A stretch of 53,712 nucleotides of DNA from Actinomycetes bacterium (GTDB taxonomy: Bacteria > Actinomycetota > Actinomycetes > Streptosporangiales > Streptosporangiaceae): contig JAJYTD010000029.1 in assembly GCA_021793235.1 (NCBI GenBank), positions 1 to 53,712 of the forward strand, read 5' to 3'. A model generated the notes under the pieces. The model ran no database searches and had not been told where the DNA came from. It was given only the letters and a program-made list of their open reading frames with translations. Position 1 is the stretch's first letter. Every line of letters begins with the position of its first letter. Below, piece after piece: positions 41,064-52,248 of the stretch. A program made the translations under genes and the position numbers.

Positions 41064-41655
41064 CCCGGTCCAGATCCCCGCTTTCCCCACGCCGCTGCGC
41101 TGGCTCAACCACCCCGAACATTGGGAACTCCAGGACAGCAGCACACTCGTGGTGCGAGCGGGCGCCGGCACCGACCTGTTCACCGACCCCGGCGGCGACG
41201 CCCAGTTCGCCAACGCCCCCGCCCTGGTCGGATCGGTCGACGGGGACTTCATGCTGAGCGCCCGGGTCCGCCTCGACCTCACCTCGACCTACGACGCCGC
41301 GGTGCTGCTGCTGTACACCGGCGAGGACACATGGGCGAAACTGTGCCTGGAGCTCTCCCCCCAGGGCAAGCCGACGATCGTGTCGGTGGTGAACCGGGGG
41401 GTGTCCGACGACTGCAACTCCTTCCCGGTCGAGAGCGACGACGTCCGGCTGCGGATCTCCCGCCTCGGTTCCGCCTTCGCCTTCCACGTGCGAACCGATG
41501 GCCACTTCTGGCACCTCATCCGCTACTTCGCCCTCGACGGTGCGCCTGAGGTGGGGTTCTGCGCCCAGAGCCCGCTCGGTGACGGCCGCACCGTCCGGTT
41601 CGAGGACATCGAATACTCCGCCAAGACCCTCACCGACCCGCGCAGCGGCGTCTGA
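41056..41655 (+). CDS. DUF1349 concanavalin-like protein
   Basis: A 199-residue beta-jelly-roll protein of the DUF1349 (concanavalin-like/'regulation of enolase 1') family. WELQDSSTLVVRAGAGTDLF (about 23-42), DAAVLLLYTGEDTWAKLCLE and GFCAQSP are family strands. No signal peptide is present. The fold is shared with sugar-binding lectin domains, but members are mostly uncharacterised. The ATG follows AGGAG and lies inside the end of the MocA gene, so it is the last gene of the right-arm operon, which a hairpin closes. Confidence 0.85.
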   Translation: MNDPVQIPAFPTPLRWLNHPEHWELQDSSTLVVRAGAGTDLFTDPGGDAQFANAPALVGSVDGDFMLSARVRLDLTSTYDAAVLLLYTGEDTWAKLCLELSPQGKPTIVSVVNRGVSDDCNSFPVESDDVRLRISRLGSAFAFHVRTDGHFWHLIRYFALDGAPEVGFCAQSPLGDGRTVRFEDIEYSAKTLTDPRSGV

Positions 41656-41673
41656 CACAGCACCGCCCCGCCC

Positions 41674-41709
41674 AAGCGCCCATCCCGCCCGCACGCGGGA
41701 TGGGCGCTT
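41674..41709 (+). terminator. Terminator closing the right-arm operon
   Basis: A perfect 15-bp stem (41674-41688 with 41695-41709) with a 6-base loop, 18 bp after the DUF1349 stop. Confidence 0.75.
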
Positions 41710-41839
41710 AGTCGCTTCAGGGCGACAAGAACAGTTCGCAGCGGCAACCGTGCCGCTAACAGCACGAACGTCGAAAGCACCAGCCTTCTACGGCGGACCG
41801 GCGCATTCCACCCCGGGAAAGCATTTAGGCTCATTTAGT

Positions 41840-42745
41840 ATGTCTTTTCGACGCAAGCTGAACGCGGCGCTCGCCGCAGCCACGGGCTATGAGATCCGAA
41901 AGGCACGGCCGAGCAAACCCCCCGCCACGGCGAAGCCGGCGGCCAAGCCCAAACCCGCGTCGGCAGCCTTCACCGAGCCCACGGACCTGGCGGTCGACCG
42001 GCTGCTGACCAAACCGGTCTTCATCATTTCGCCGGTGCGTTCCGGGTCGACCCTGCTGCGGCTGCTGCTGGACGGGCATTCGCTGCTGCACGCCCCCCAT
42101 GAGCTGCACATCCGCCGACTCGAAGTGAAGTGCTCGACATCGCTGGCCACCAGGGCCATGCGGGAGCTCGGCCTGGAGCGCGGCGACCTCGAGCACCTGC
42201 TGTGGGACCGGGTCATGCACCGCGAACTGGTGAAGGCGGGCAAGTCCTTCATCGTCGAGAAGACACCGAGCAACGCCTTCGTGTGGCAGCGCATCGCCGC
42301 CTGCTGGCCCGATGCGCGGTTCATCTTCCTGCTCCGCCACCCCGTGTCGATCGCCAAATCCTGGCACGAGGCGGATCCGCAGAAGCGCAACGAGGAAGAG
42401 GCCGCGACCGACGCGCTCCGCTACATGAAAGCCGTGCAGAAGGCGCGTGAAGGGCGGCCCGGCCACGTCGTCCACTACGAGGACCTCACCGCCGACCCGA
42501 GCGGCGAACTGCGGCGCATCTGCGAATTCCTGGAAATCGGCTGGGAACCGGAGATGGCCGAGTACGGCGGCCGCCAGGGGGACCTGCAGAAAGGGCTCGG
42601 CGACTGGAAGGACAAGATCCGCTCCGGCAGCGTCCAGCCCGGCAGGGAGCTGCCCGCCCCCGGCGAGATCCCCGAATCCCTGCGCGCGATGTGCGACGCC
42701 TGGGGCTACACCGGGGTGCGGAGCCGCGAGGAAGCACGGACGTGA
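41840..42745 (+). CDS. Sulfotransferase, PAPS-dependent
   Basis: A 301-residue protein. After a basic, Pro/Lys/Ala-rich start (1-45) comes the PAPS 5'-phosphosulfate loop IISPVRSGSTLLRLLL (62-77). FIFLLRHPVSIAKSWHEAD supplies the 3'-phosphate-binding Arg/Ser region. Members transfer sulfate to sugars, lipids or natural products. No ribosome site precedes ATG 41840, but TAGGCT (41826-41831) sits 8 bp upstream, so a leaderless message is likely. It begins the third transcription unit of the island and overlaps the next gene by TGATG. Confidence 0.85.
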   Translation: MSFRRKLNAALAAATGYEIRKARPSKPPATAKPAAKPKPASAAFTEPTDLAVDRLLTKPVFIISPVRSGSTLLRLLLDGHSLLHAPHELHIRRLEVKCSTSLATRAMRELGLERGDLEHLLWDRVMHRELVKAGKSFIVEKTPSNAFVWQRIAACWPDARFIFLLRHPVSIAKSWHEADPQKRNEEEAATDALRYMKAVQKAREGRPGHVVHYEDLTADPSGELRRICEFLEIGWEPEMAEYGGRQGDLQKGLGDWKDKIRSGSVQPGRELPAPGEIPESLRAMCDAWGYTGVRSREEART

Positions 42746-43200
42746 TGGGCACACACGCAGAGATCACCGAGGTCTGGCCGCGCGACGGCCGCATCCGGGT
42801 GGTGGGCCATATCGTCGGCGACCCCGTCGACACCGGCCCCGTGCCGTGGCGGCTGCTGCTGACCCTCCGGGAACACGAGGAGCACCAGCTCTCCTACGAC
42901 AGCCCGCTGGGGGAGGGACGCCGCTTTGACGTGGCGGTGCCGATCGGCGACCTCGTCTGGGAAGGGATGTCCGATTCCGTGAAGTGGGACCTCCACCTCG
43001 CCACGGAAACCGGGGCGCGGCTGCGCGTGGGACGCCGGCTGGACGGCATCCACGGCAAGAAGGAGATCATGGTCTTTCCCGCCCAGCAGGTGACGAGCGG
43101 CGGTGTCGACATCTCGGTGAAGCCGTTCTACACGGTCAAGGACAACCTGTCGGTGAAGTGCCGCCCGCTCGCGCTCGAAGCACAGGGGCACGCGGCCTGA
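42745..43200 (+). CDS. Small beta-rich protein of unknown function
   Basis: A 151-residue soluble protein built of alternating beta strands (IRVVGHIVGD, WRLLLTLREH, VKWDLHLATETG, VDISVKPFYTVKDNLSVK). I recognise no catalytic motif. The strand pattern and the PFYTVKDNLSVK end resemble accessory beta-sandwich modules found on wall-polymer or glycan glycosyltransferases, an impression and not an assignment. One-base overlaps with the sulfotransferase before it and the GT4 gene after it suggest that it works with them, perhaps as a binding subunit. Confidence 0.65.
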   Translation: MGTHAEITEVWPRDGRIRVVGHIVGDPVDTGPVPWRLLLTLREHEEHQLSYDSPLGEGRRFDVAVPIGDLVWEGMSDSVKWDLHLATETGARLRVGRRLDGIHGKKEIMVFPAQQVTSGGVDISVKPFYTVKDNLSVKCRPLALEAQGHAA

Positions 43201-44411
43201 TGCGGATCCGTTATCTACTGCTGCACGCCTACGGGACCGGCGGCACCATCCGCACCGTGATCAACCAGGCCAACTCCATGGTCGCGGTGGGCCACGACGT
43301 CCAACTGGTGAGTGTGCTGCGGCGCAGGGACGAACCGGCGTTCCCCCTCGATCCGCGCGTGGGCATCACCACGATCGTCGACCAGCGCGACGGCGCCGAG
43401 GACGCCCGGCCCGACCACGGGCCGCTGGCGCGCTACCGGGCGTGGAGCCGCGCCCGACTGGCCCAGCAGCAGCCCAAGGTGATCCCGCAGGGCGAGTTCG
43501 GCATCGATTACTTCGACCGGCACGTCGAAAAGGAGGTGGCCCGCTACCTCCGCGGGCTCTCCGCCGGAATCCTCGTCACCACCAGGCCGGCGCTGAACAT
43601 CCTCGCCGCACGCTATGCCCCCGCGAGCGTGACCCGGGTCGGCCAGGAGCACATGAACCTGAGCACCCACAGAAAGGACGTGCGCGCGGCGATCGCCCGC
43701 TACTATCCGCGCTTGGATGCCATCGCCGTACTCACCCACCGTGACCGGGAAGAGTACGAGCAACTGCTCCCCGGAACGCGGATCGTGCGGATCCCCAACG
43801 CCATCCACTCCCTGGATCAGGAGCCGGCCGACCACACCGCCAAGGTGGCGGTGGCAGCGGGCCGGCTCGTCCCCCAGAAGGGGTTCGACATGCTGATCCC
43901 CGCCTTCGAACAGGTCGTCGAGCACCATCCCGACTGGCAGCTTCGGATCTACGGAGCCGGGAAGAAGAAGGCGGAGCTGCGCGCCCTGATCGAGGAGCAC
44001 CACCTCTACAACAACGTCTTCTTGATGGGGCACACCTCCCATCTCGACGACGAGCTCGCCAAGGCGTCGTTCTACGTGCTCAGCTCCCGTTTCGAGGGGC
44101 TGCCCATGGTCATGATCGAAGCGATGGCCCACGCCCTGCCCGTGGTGAGCTTCGACTGCCCCACCGGCCCCGCCGACGTCCTCACCGACGGCACGGAGGG
44201 CTTCCTCGTCCCCGCCCAGGACGTTGCCGGGCTCGCGCACGCGATGGGCCGCCTCATGGCCGACGAGTCCCTGCGGGCGAAGATGGGGACGGCCGCGGTG
44301 GCCACCGCCCGCAACTTCTCCGAAGCCGTGGTACGCCCCCAATGGGAAGAGCTGTTCGCCGAGCTCACCGGGGCAGACGCGGCCGACACCCCGGAGGCCG
44401 TCGGCCGGTGA
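43200..44411 (+). CDS. GT4-family glycosyltransferase (GT-B fold)
   Basis: A 403-residue retaining glycosyltransferase. The N-terminal Rossmann half begins RIRYLLLHAYGTGGTIRTV with the acceptor Gly-rich loop. The C-terminal half has AAGRLVPQKGFDMLI (donor loop) and the EGLPMVMIEAMAHALPVVSFD motif, with the conserved Glu pair that contacts the sugar nucleotide. It resembles enzymes of poly(glycerol/ribitol-phosphate) and exopolysaccharide decoration. The overlap with the preceding gene (TGATG) makes it the last gene of the sulfotransferase unit. The large hairpin at 44683-44750 lies downstream. Confidence 0.92.
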   Translation: MRIRYLLLHAYGTGGTIRTVINQANSMVAVGHDVQLVSVLRRRDEPAFPLDPRVGITTIVDQRDGAEDARPDHGPLARYRAWSRARLAQQQPKVIPQGEFGIDYFDRHVEKEVARYLRGLSAGILVTTRPALNILAARYAPASVTRVGQEHMNLSTHRKDVRAAIARYYPRLDAIAVLTHRDREEYEQLLPGTRIVRIPNAIHSLDQEPADHTAKVAVAAGRLVPQKGFDMLIPAFEQVVEHHPDWQLRIYGAGKKKAELRALIEEHHLYNNVFLMGHTSHLDDELAKASFYVLSSRFEGLPMVMIEAMAHALPVVSFDCPTGPADVLTDGTEGFLVPAQDVAGLAHAMGRLMADESLRAKMGTAAVATARNFSEAVVRPQWEELFAELTGADAADTPEAVGR

Positions 44412-44800
44412 CGCGCCGCTGGCCGGGAGGGACCGGTCAGCGGCCCGTCCCTCCCCGGTACCCGGCTCCCTGTATGCCCGACCGAAGCGCGCGGTCGGGA
44501 GGGTGCGGCCGTCACGTGCCCCTGCGCGTGGCATGTTTGGAGGAGGCGACCGCTTCGGCGGCGGCCTTGCGTTGGGCGGGCCGCCGCTGCCTGAGGTGGT
44601 CATGGACGCAGTTCCCGCGGATTCCCCGGAGCGTCGGTGATCGTCGCCCCGGAAGGAAGCGTGACCGCGTCGGAGAACACCCCGCGCTGATCTCGGGCGA
44701 ACTTCCCTTTCACGCGTCGTTGAGAGGGAAGTTCGCCCGAGATCAGCGCGAATTTTGCCGCTCCCGCCATAGAAGCGTCAACGGAACCTGGCCGTGCGGG
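44412..44800. other. Gene-free interval with a large hairpin
   Basis: These 389 bases separate the convergent GT4 and kinase genes. I see no plausible gene. The only strong feature is the 25-bp inverted repeat listed separately. Confidence 0.5.
44683..44750. terminator. 25-bp inverted repeat, probable bidirectional terminator
   Basis: Perfect arms of 25 bp (44683-44707 and 44726-44750), extendable by several pairs with one mismatch, around an 18-base loop. TTTT follows on the plus side. It is unusually long for a simple terminator. It lies about 270 bp past the GT4 stop and 50 bp before the kinase stop. Confidence 0.65.
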
Positions 44801-47812
<3,012 letters not shown>

Positions 47813-47955
47813 CGGGTGCTCCGGGACGTGTCGTAGGGGCGGATGCGGGAACGCGGGCAGTCGGTGCGGTCGGGCTCCCCTGGTTATATCGGATCGCGCA
47901 CCGGCCCGCAGAACGCAGTCTCGCGCAGATACCGGCCCGAGGGCACGGCGGCGGG

Positions 47956-48909
47956 CTATGTCTCGTTGGCGGGCCGCGTCGGGTGTGCTGATCGGCCGCG
48001 GCGCGGAAGGTGGGGTTCGAGGTAGATCAACCGGGCGATCGGGACGGCCGCACGGATCCGTTCCTCAGCGCCGTTGATGGCCTGGGTGATATCGCGCGCG
48101 TCATCTTCGGCGTCGATAGCGATCTTGGCCGCCACCAGCAGTTCTTCGGGACCCAAGTGCATGGTGCGCATGTGGATCACGGCGGTGACGTCGCCGCGAT
48201 CCACGATCGCCTGCTTGATCAGCCGCACGTGCTCCTTGGTAGCCGACTCTCCGACCAGCAGGCTGTTCATCTCCAGCGCGAGCACGATCGCGATCACCAC
48301 CAGCAGGATCCCGATCGCGGCGGTGCCCAGCCCGTCCCACACGCCGTTTCCGGTGATCAGCGTCAACCCCACGCTCACCAACGCGAACATCAGGCCGATC
48401 AATGCCCCGGTGTCCTCCAGTAGGACCACCGGAAGCTCCGGCGATTTGGAACGGCGGATGAACCGCACCCAACCGGAGTCGCCGCGTACCGCGTTGGATT
48501 CCTGCACCGCCGTCCGCAGTGATGCGGCCTCCAGGACCATCGCGACCAGCAGCACCGCGATCGGTACCCATTGCCACGTGGTGATCGGGTGCGGGTCGCG
48601 GATCTTGTGCCAGGCCTCGTACAGCGCGAACAAGCCGCCGAGACTGAACAGTACGATCGCCACGAGGAAGGCGTAGACATAGCGTTCTCGCCCGTAGCCG
48701 AACGGGTGCTCAGGCGTGGCATGCCGCCGGGCCCGCTTGCCGCCGAGCAGCAGTAGCACCTGGTTACCGGAGTCGGCGACCGAGTGGATCGACTCGGCCA
48801 GCATTGCCGACGATCCCGTCAACAGGTAGGCCACGAACTTGGTGACCGCGATCCCCAGGTTGGCGCCCAACGCGGCGAAGATGGCTTTCGTACTTCCCTC
48901 AGTACTCAC
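47956..48909 (-). CDS. Cation diffusion facilitator (CDF) transporter
   Basis: A 317-residue divalent-metal:proton antiporter with six membrane helices. Helix 2 has the metal site HSVADSGNQ (about 42-50) and helix 5 has EDTGALIG. After helix 6 a cytoplasmic domain with MHLGPEELLVAAKIAID resembles the CDF dimerisation domain. The pattern is that of the ZnT9-like bacterial subgroup, so zinc, manganese or cobalt efflux are possible. The GTG start at 48909 has AAGGGG six bases upstream. No metal regulator is adjacent. Confidence 0.92.
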   Translation of the reverse strand: MSTEGSTKAIFAALGANLGIAVTKFVAYLLTGSSAMLAESIHSVADSGNQVLLLLGGKRARRHATPEHPFGYGRERYVYAFLVAIVLFSLGGLFALYEAWHKIRDPHPITTWQWVPIAVLLVAMVLEAASLRTAVQESNAVRGDSGWVRFIRRSKSPELPVVLLEDTGALIGLMFALVSVGLTLITGNGVWDGLGTAAIGILLVVIAIVLALEMNSLLVGESATKEHVRLIKQAIVDRGDVTAVIHMRTMHLGPEELLVAAKIAIDAEDDARDITQAINGAEERIRAAVPIARLIYLEPHLPRRGRSAHPTRPANET

Positions 48910-49057
48910 GAACGCCCCTTCGCCTGTGCTTCTTACGCGACGGATGCCCTACAAGAGACCCGCGGTGGCCTTCCTGGCGATGCGCGGTACGGCGGCTCGT
49001 CTGCACGCTTGCCGCGTGATCGGCGAATAAACCCCATGGGGCGGACATACGCCCCGG

Positions 49058-49366
49058 TCAAGGGGCCGGTGAGGTGCTGAGGCAGACAACACGCCGGGGG
49101 GATGTGGCGCCCGGCGCCGGGCCGTGGGCGCGTTCGACCGTCACCGTGTCCGGCCGCTGGCCGAAGGGGCCCGCCACCGATCCGAACCCGCGCTTGCGCG
49201 CGACGTACATGGCCGCTCCACCGCCGCCGACCGCGAGCACCGCGGCCGAGACCAGACCGGCCAGCGCCGCGCCGGTCACCGGCAGCCCGCCGCCGTCCTC
49301 CTCGCCGGGCGCGGGGGCCGGGTCGGCGGACGGCTGCGCCGGCCCGTCATCGACCGACCCCGCCGC
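49058..49366 (-). pseudogene. Orphan LPXTG cell-wall sorting signal (C-terminal remnant)
   Basis: Read from 49366 the frame gives an acidic Pro/Ala linker (DDGPAQPSADPAPAPGEEDG), then LPVTG (codons ending near 49272). A 20-residue hydrophobic helix (LAGLVSAAVLAVGGGGAAMY) and the positive stop-transfer ARKRG follow. This is a textbook sortase sorting signal, yet a TGA at 49367-49369 precedes it and no start codon or ribosome site lies before LPVTG. Only about 40 bp separate it from the DsbA-like gene upstream, which ends in another frame. After the anchor about 35 more residues follow, longer than usual. It is most easily read as the end of a lost surface protein, but a frameshift error upstream cannot be excluded. 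Confidence 0.6.
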
Positions 49367-49409
49367 TCACGGCGCCGGGCCACGGCGGGGCGCGGGCCGC
49401 TGGGCGGGC

Positions 49410-50159
49410 TCAGTCCGCCTGGTCTTCGACCTCCTCGATCCGCTCCTCGAACTCCTCGATCGGCTGGGCGCCGAAGAACGCTTCTCCACCGATCAGGAAG
49501 GCCGGAGTCCCGGGGACGCCGAGCCCCAGAGCGAAGTCCATATCCTCCTCGACCGCTTTGCTCAGTGCCGGATCGTCCATGTCCTTCCCGAAGCGGTCGG
49601 TGTCCAGGCCCAGGTCCGCGGCGACGCGGGTCAGGGCCTCATCCGAGGCGTCTTCGGCGGTCCAGGTGGTCGGGGCCGCGTACAGGGCGTCGGCGTAGTC
49701 CCAGAACGCGCCTTGGCGGCCGGCGGCCCGGGCCGCCACGGCCGCCCGTTCGGAGGCCTCCCCGTAGTAGGGGTAGTCGCGCCAGACCAGGCGCAGCCGC
49801 CCCGTCTCCACGTAGTCGCGCACCAGTTGCGGCTGCTGGTCTTGGGAGAACTCGGCGCAGTAGGGGCACTGGTAGTCGCTGAAGATGACCATGGTCACGG
49901 GGGCATCGTCGGATCCGCGCATCAGCTCCGGCTCCACCGGGGGCGGTGTGGGGCCCTGCAATTCGGGCGGCGAGGAAGAGGCCGACGGAGACGGATTCGG
50001 GGAGGCGGTCGACGCCTCCGGGGCGGTATCGGGTCCGGTGGTGGTGCGGACCAGGGCGGCGACGGCGATGAGCAGCAGCGCCGCCGCCACCACCAGGGCT
50101 GTGCGGCCAAGCCGCGGTACCCTGCGTGTTCCGGTGGCTTCGGTGCCCGCACCGGTCAT
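49410..50159 (-). CDS. Membrane-tethered DsbA-like thioredoxin-fold protein
   Basis: A 249-residue protein with one N-terminal membrane helix (about 20-37) and a Ser/Pro-rich spacer (50-75). The extracytoplasmic thioredoxin domain (DsbA/BdbD-like, Thioredoxin_4) has active-site CPYC (98-101) after FSDYQ and the cis-Pro loop GVPGTPAFLIGG near the end. It should form or shuffle disulfides in secreted proteins. ATG 50159 overlaps the methyltransferase stop by ATGA. Confidence 0.9.
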   Translation of the reverse strand: MTGAGTEATGTRRVPRLGRTALVVAAALLLIAVAALVRTTTGPDTAPEASTASPNPSPSASSSPPELQGPTPPPVEPELMRGSDDAPVTMVIFSDYQCPYCAEFSQDQQPQLVRDYVETGRLRLVWRDYPYYGEASERAAVAARAAGRQGAFWDYADALYAAPTTWTAEDASDEALTRVAADLGLDTDRFGKDMDDPALSKAVEEDMDFALGLGVPGTPAFLIGGEAFFGAQPIEEFEERIEEVEDQAD

Positions 50160-50788
50160 GTCGGCTCGCCCGGCCGGTGGGCGACCACCAGGGTGTCGAT
50201 GGCTGTTTCCGTGCGCCCCTCGACGGTCACGGGGCGCCGCACCCGTTCGGCCCGCGAGACGCGCAGCGGGATGCCTTCGGCTGTCGCCGCGGCGGAGAGG
50301 TCCGCGGTGATCTGCTCCGCATCGTGCAGGATGGCGGGGTCCTGGGGGCCGCCCGTCCCGTGGTCGAGGTTGGTGCGGTCGTGGCCGATGCTCACCAGGC
50401 GCGCGCCCGGCGCCATCGCGTGCACCGCATGTCCCAATGCGCGGGCCCACTCATCGTGCGGCAGGTGCAGGTAGGCGAGTAAGACGAGATCGTAGCCGCC
50501 GTCCTCGGGTACGTGTTCGCGGACATCGGCCACCACCCAGTCGATGTCCACCCCGCGTTCGGCGGCGATGCGCCTACCCCGTTCCACGGCCACCGGGGAG
50601 AACTCGGTGGCCGTGACCCGCCACCCCTGTTCGGCGAGCCACACCGCGTTGCGCCCTTCGCCCGCTGCCACGTCCAGGGCCCGTCCCGGCGGAAGATCGG
50701 TGGTCTGCTCGACCACGAACCGGTTCGGGGCGGCGCCCCACACGAGTGGAGATGAACGGTACCGCTCGTCCCACATGTCCTGGTCCAT
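50156..50788 (-). CDS. Class I SAM-dependent methyltransferase (TehB-like)
   Basis: A 210-residue methyltransferase. Motif I is ALDVAAGEGRNAVWLA (about 37-52). Acidic motif II is VTATEFSP, and VVADVREHVPEDGGYDLV covers motifs III-IV. The N-terminal WDERYRSSPLVWGAAPN is typical of the TehB/thiopurine-methyltransferase-like group that methylates small or oxyanion substrates. ATG 50788 has GGGGAGG upstream; a second ATG four codons on is less likely. Coupled to the DsbA-like gene. Confidence 0.88.
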   Translation of the reverse strand: MDQDMWDERYRSSPLVWGAAPNRFVVEQTTDLPPGRALDVAAGEGRNAVWLAEQGWRVTATEFSPVAVERGRRIAAERGVDIDWVVADVREHVPEDGGYDLVLLAYLHLPHDEWARALGHAVHAMAPGARLVSIGHDRTNLDHGTGGPQDPAILHDAEQITADLSAAATAEGIPLRVSRAERVRRPVTVEGRTETAIDTLVVAHRPGEPT

Positions 50789-50860
50789 GTCCTCCCCTTC
50801 TCGGCCGCCGCGGCGCGATCCGCGCGCGGCCGTCTCCTTCCTCCTGGTCCTCTGGTCATC

Positions 50861-51823
50861 TCAGATCGTGCACGCGCATTGGGTGGCCGCCACGCCGACC
50901 GTGGTCCACACCAGCATCAGTACCGGTGGAACGAGCAGGGCGGCCAGTGCCGCGGTGGTGACCAGGGGGCACCGTGCCGTCGCCGTGCACGGGGTGTCCG
51001 GGCGCAGGAGTCTGCGCACGCGCTGCACGGTGCACGCGCCCGAGGCCGCCAGTGCCGCAGTGGAGCGGTCGGCGGTCGCCGTGGCCACCATGGCGCCGAT
51101 GGCGTGCACGAGGGGGCGCACTCCGGCGGATCGCGCCGCCTGGTCGTCCGCGGCCCATTCGACCAGCACCGGGACCTCTCGTGCGGCGGCTCTGAGCAGG
51201 GGAACGCGCGGGAAGGCGGAGTCGAGCAGGTCCACCCAGGCCACCAGCAGGTGGTGGCGGCCGCGCAGGTGCGCCTGCTCGTGGGCCAGAACGGCGCGCA
51301 TCTCCGCAGCGGAGAGCGCCTCGGCGGCGCCCCGGGTGACGACGATCCCCGCCCCTCGACCGGGAACGCAGTAGACGTCCGGCCGGTCGTTCTCCACCAG
51401 CCAGACGCGTCGGCCGCCGACGGCCCCGACGCGGCCGCGGGCGGTCAGGCCGCGGTGGTGGTCCCGGCGCCAGCGGCGGGAGCCGCGGGCCCGGCGCAGC
51501 CCGACCCAGGCCAACCGGACGGCGGCGACAGCGGCCCCCAGTACTGTCAGGGCGACCGCGGATTCGGCGCCGTTGCGGTGCAGCGCCTGCAGCAGTGTGA
51601 CGCAGGCGGTGATGACCCCCTTGAGGCCCGGCCCCATGGTCTGGGCCACCAGCGTCACCACCAGCGCTACCCAGGTCAGCAGCCAGGCGACGGTGGCGAG
51701 GGTCCACACCGCCAGTAGACCGCCCGGCGCCAGGCCGCTCACGCGGCCGAGTCGGCGCAGCAGCGTCGGCCCGGCGACGGTGAGGAGCAGGGCCGTGGCC
51801 AGAGGGAGCGCGGCCGCGGTCAT
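50861..51823 (-). CDS. M56-family membrane metallopeptidase (BlaR1-like)
   Basis: A 320-residue membrane protein. Hydrophobic helices flank a cytoplasmic zinc-protease domain with HEQAH (181-185) and a downstream E-W-A-A-D that supplies the third ligand (EVPVLVEWAADDQAA). It ends in a membrane helix without the penicillin-binding sensor domain of true BlaR1. M56 proteins paired with BlaI regulators cleave or inactivate the repressor on an unknown signal. The start overlaps the BlaI stop by ATGA. Confidence 0.9.
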   Translation of the reverse strand: MTAAALPLATALLLTVAGPTLLRRLGRVSGLAPGGLLAVWTLATVAWLLTWVALVVTLVAQTMGPGLKGVITACVTLLQALHRNGAESAVALTVLGAAVAAVRLAWVGLRRARGSRRWRRDHHRGLTARGRVGAVGGRRVWLVENDRPDVYCVPGRGAGIVVTRGAAEALSAAEMRAVLAHEQAHLRGRHHLLVAWVDLLDSAFPRVPLLRAAAREVPVLVEWAADDQAARSAGVRPLVHAIGAMVATATADRSTAALAASGACTVQRVRRLLRPDTPCTATARCPLVTTAALAALLVPPVLMLVWTTVGVAATQCACTI

Positions 51824-52197
51824 GCCGGGTCCTCGCGGGGGACCTCGGCGAGCAGCGAGCGCAGCATGTCGGCGTCCTCAGGAGACATGCCGTCGACGAA
51901 CCGCAGAAGCGTGGCGCGGGGGTTGCCGCTGTCGGTCAGTGCCCCGTGCATGCGCTGGGCGGCGTAGGCGGCCCGGTCGCGCAGAGCACGGTAGAACCAC
52001 AGGCGGCCGATGCGTTCGCGGTCCACCCACCCCTTGCGCCGCAGGTTCTCCAGCACGGTGGAGATCGTGGTGTAGGCGTGTGTCCGGCCCGGCAGGGCCT
52101 CCAGTGTTTGGCGGACGCTCATCTCACGGCCGGCGCTCCACAGGGCGTCCAGGACGGCCGACTCCAACGGCCCCAGCGCCGACTGGGCCTCCCGCAT
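51820..52197 (-). CDS. BlaI/MecI/CopY-family repressor
   Basis: A 125-residue winged-helix repressor. LGPLESAVLDALWSAGREMSV (8-28) and HAYTTISTVLENLRRKGWVDRE (40-61) are the family's helix-turn-helix signature, followed by a dimerisation tail. It controls itself and the M56 peptidase next to it and probably other wall or stress genes. No beta-lactamase gene is nearby. Confidence 0.93.
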   Translation of the reverse strand: MREAQSALGPLESAVLDALWSAGREMSVRQTLEALPGRTHAYTTISTVLENLRRKGWVDRERIGRLWFYRALRDRAAYAAQRMHGALTDSGNPRATLLRFVDGMSPEDADMLRSLLAEVPREDPA

Positions 52198-52232
52198 CGG
52201 GCATCACACTCCGGAATCGCTTTCTGTCCAGC

Positions 52233-52248
52233 ATAGAAGTCCCACTAT
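52233..52248. promoter_or_regulatory. Possible BlaI operator
   Basis: ATAG-N8-CTAT, an inverted repeat in the 47-bp gap before blaI, overlaps the end of the lipoprotein gene. Autoregulation at such a dyad is usual for BlaI proteins, but this sequence only loosely resembles the TACA-N-TGTA core. Confidence 0.3.

Noticed and set aside
41498-41839. N-terminal extension of the sulfotransferase by 114 residues
   Set aside because: The extension overlaps DUF1349 coding sequence and the terminator hairpin, and its sequence is low in complexity and unlike the family.
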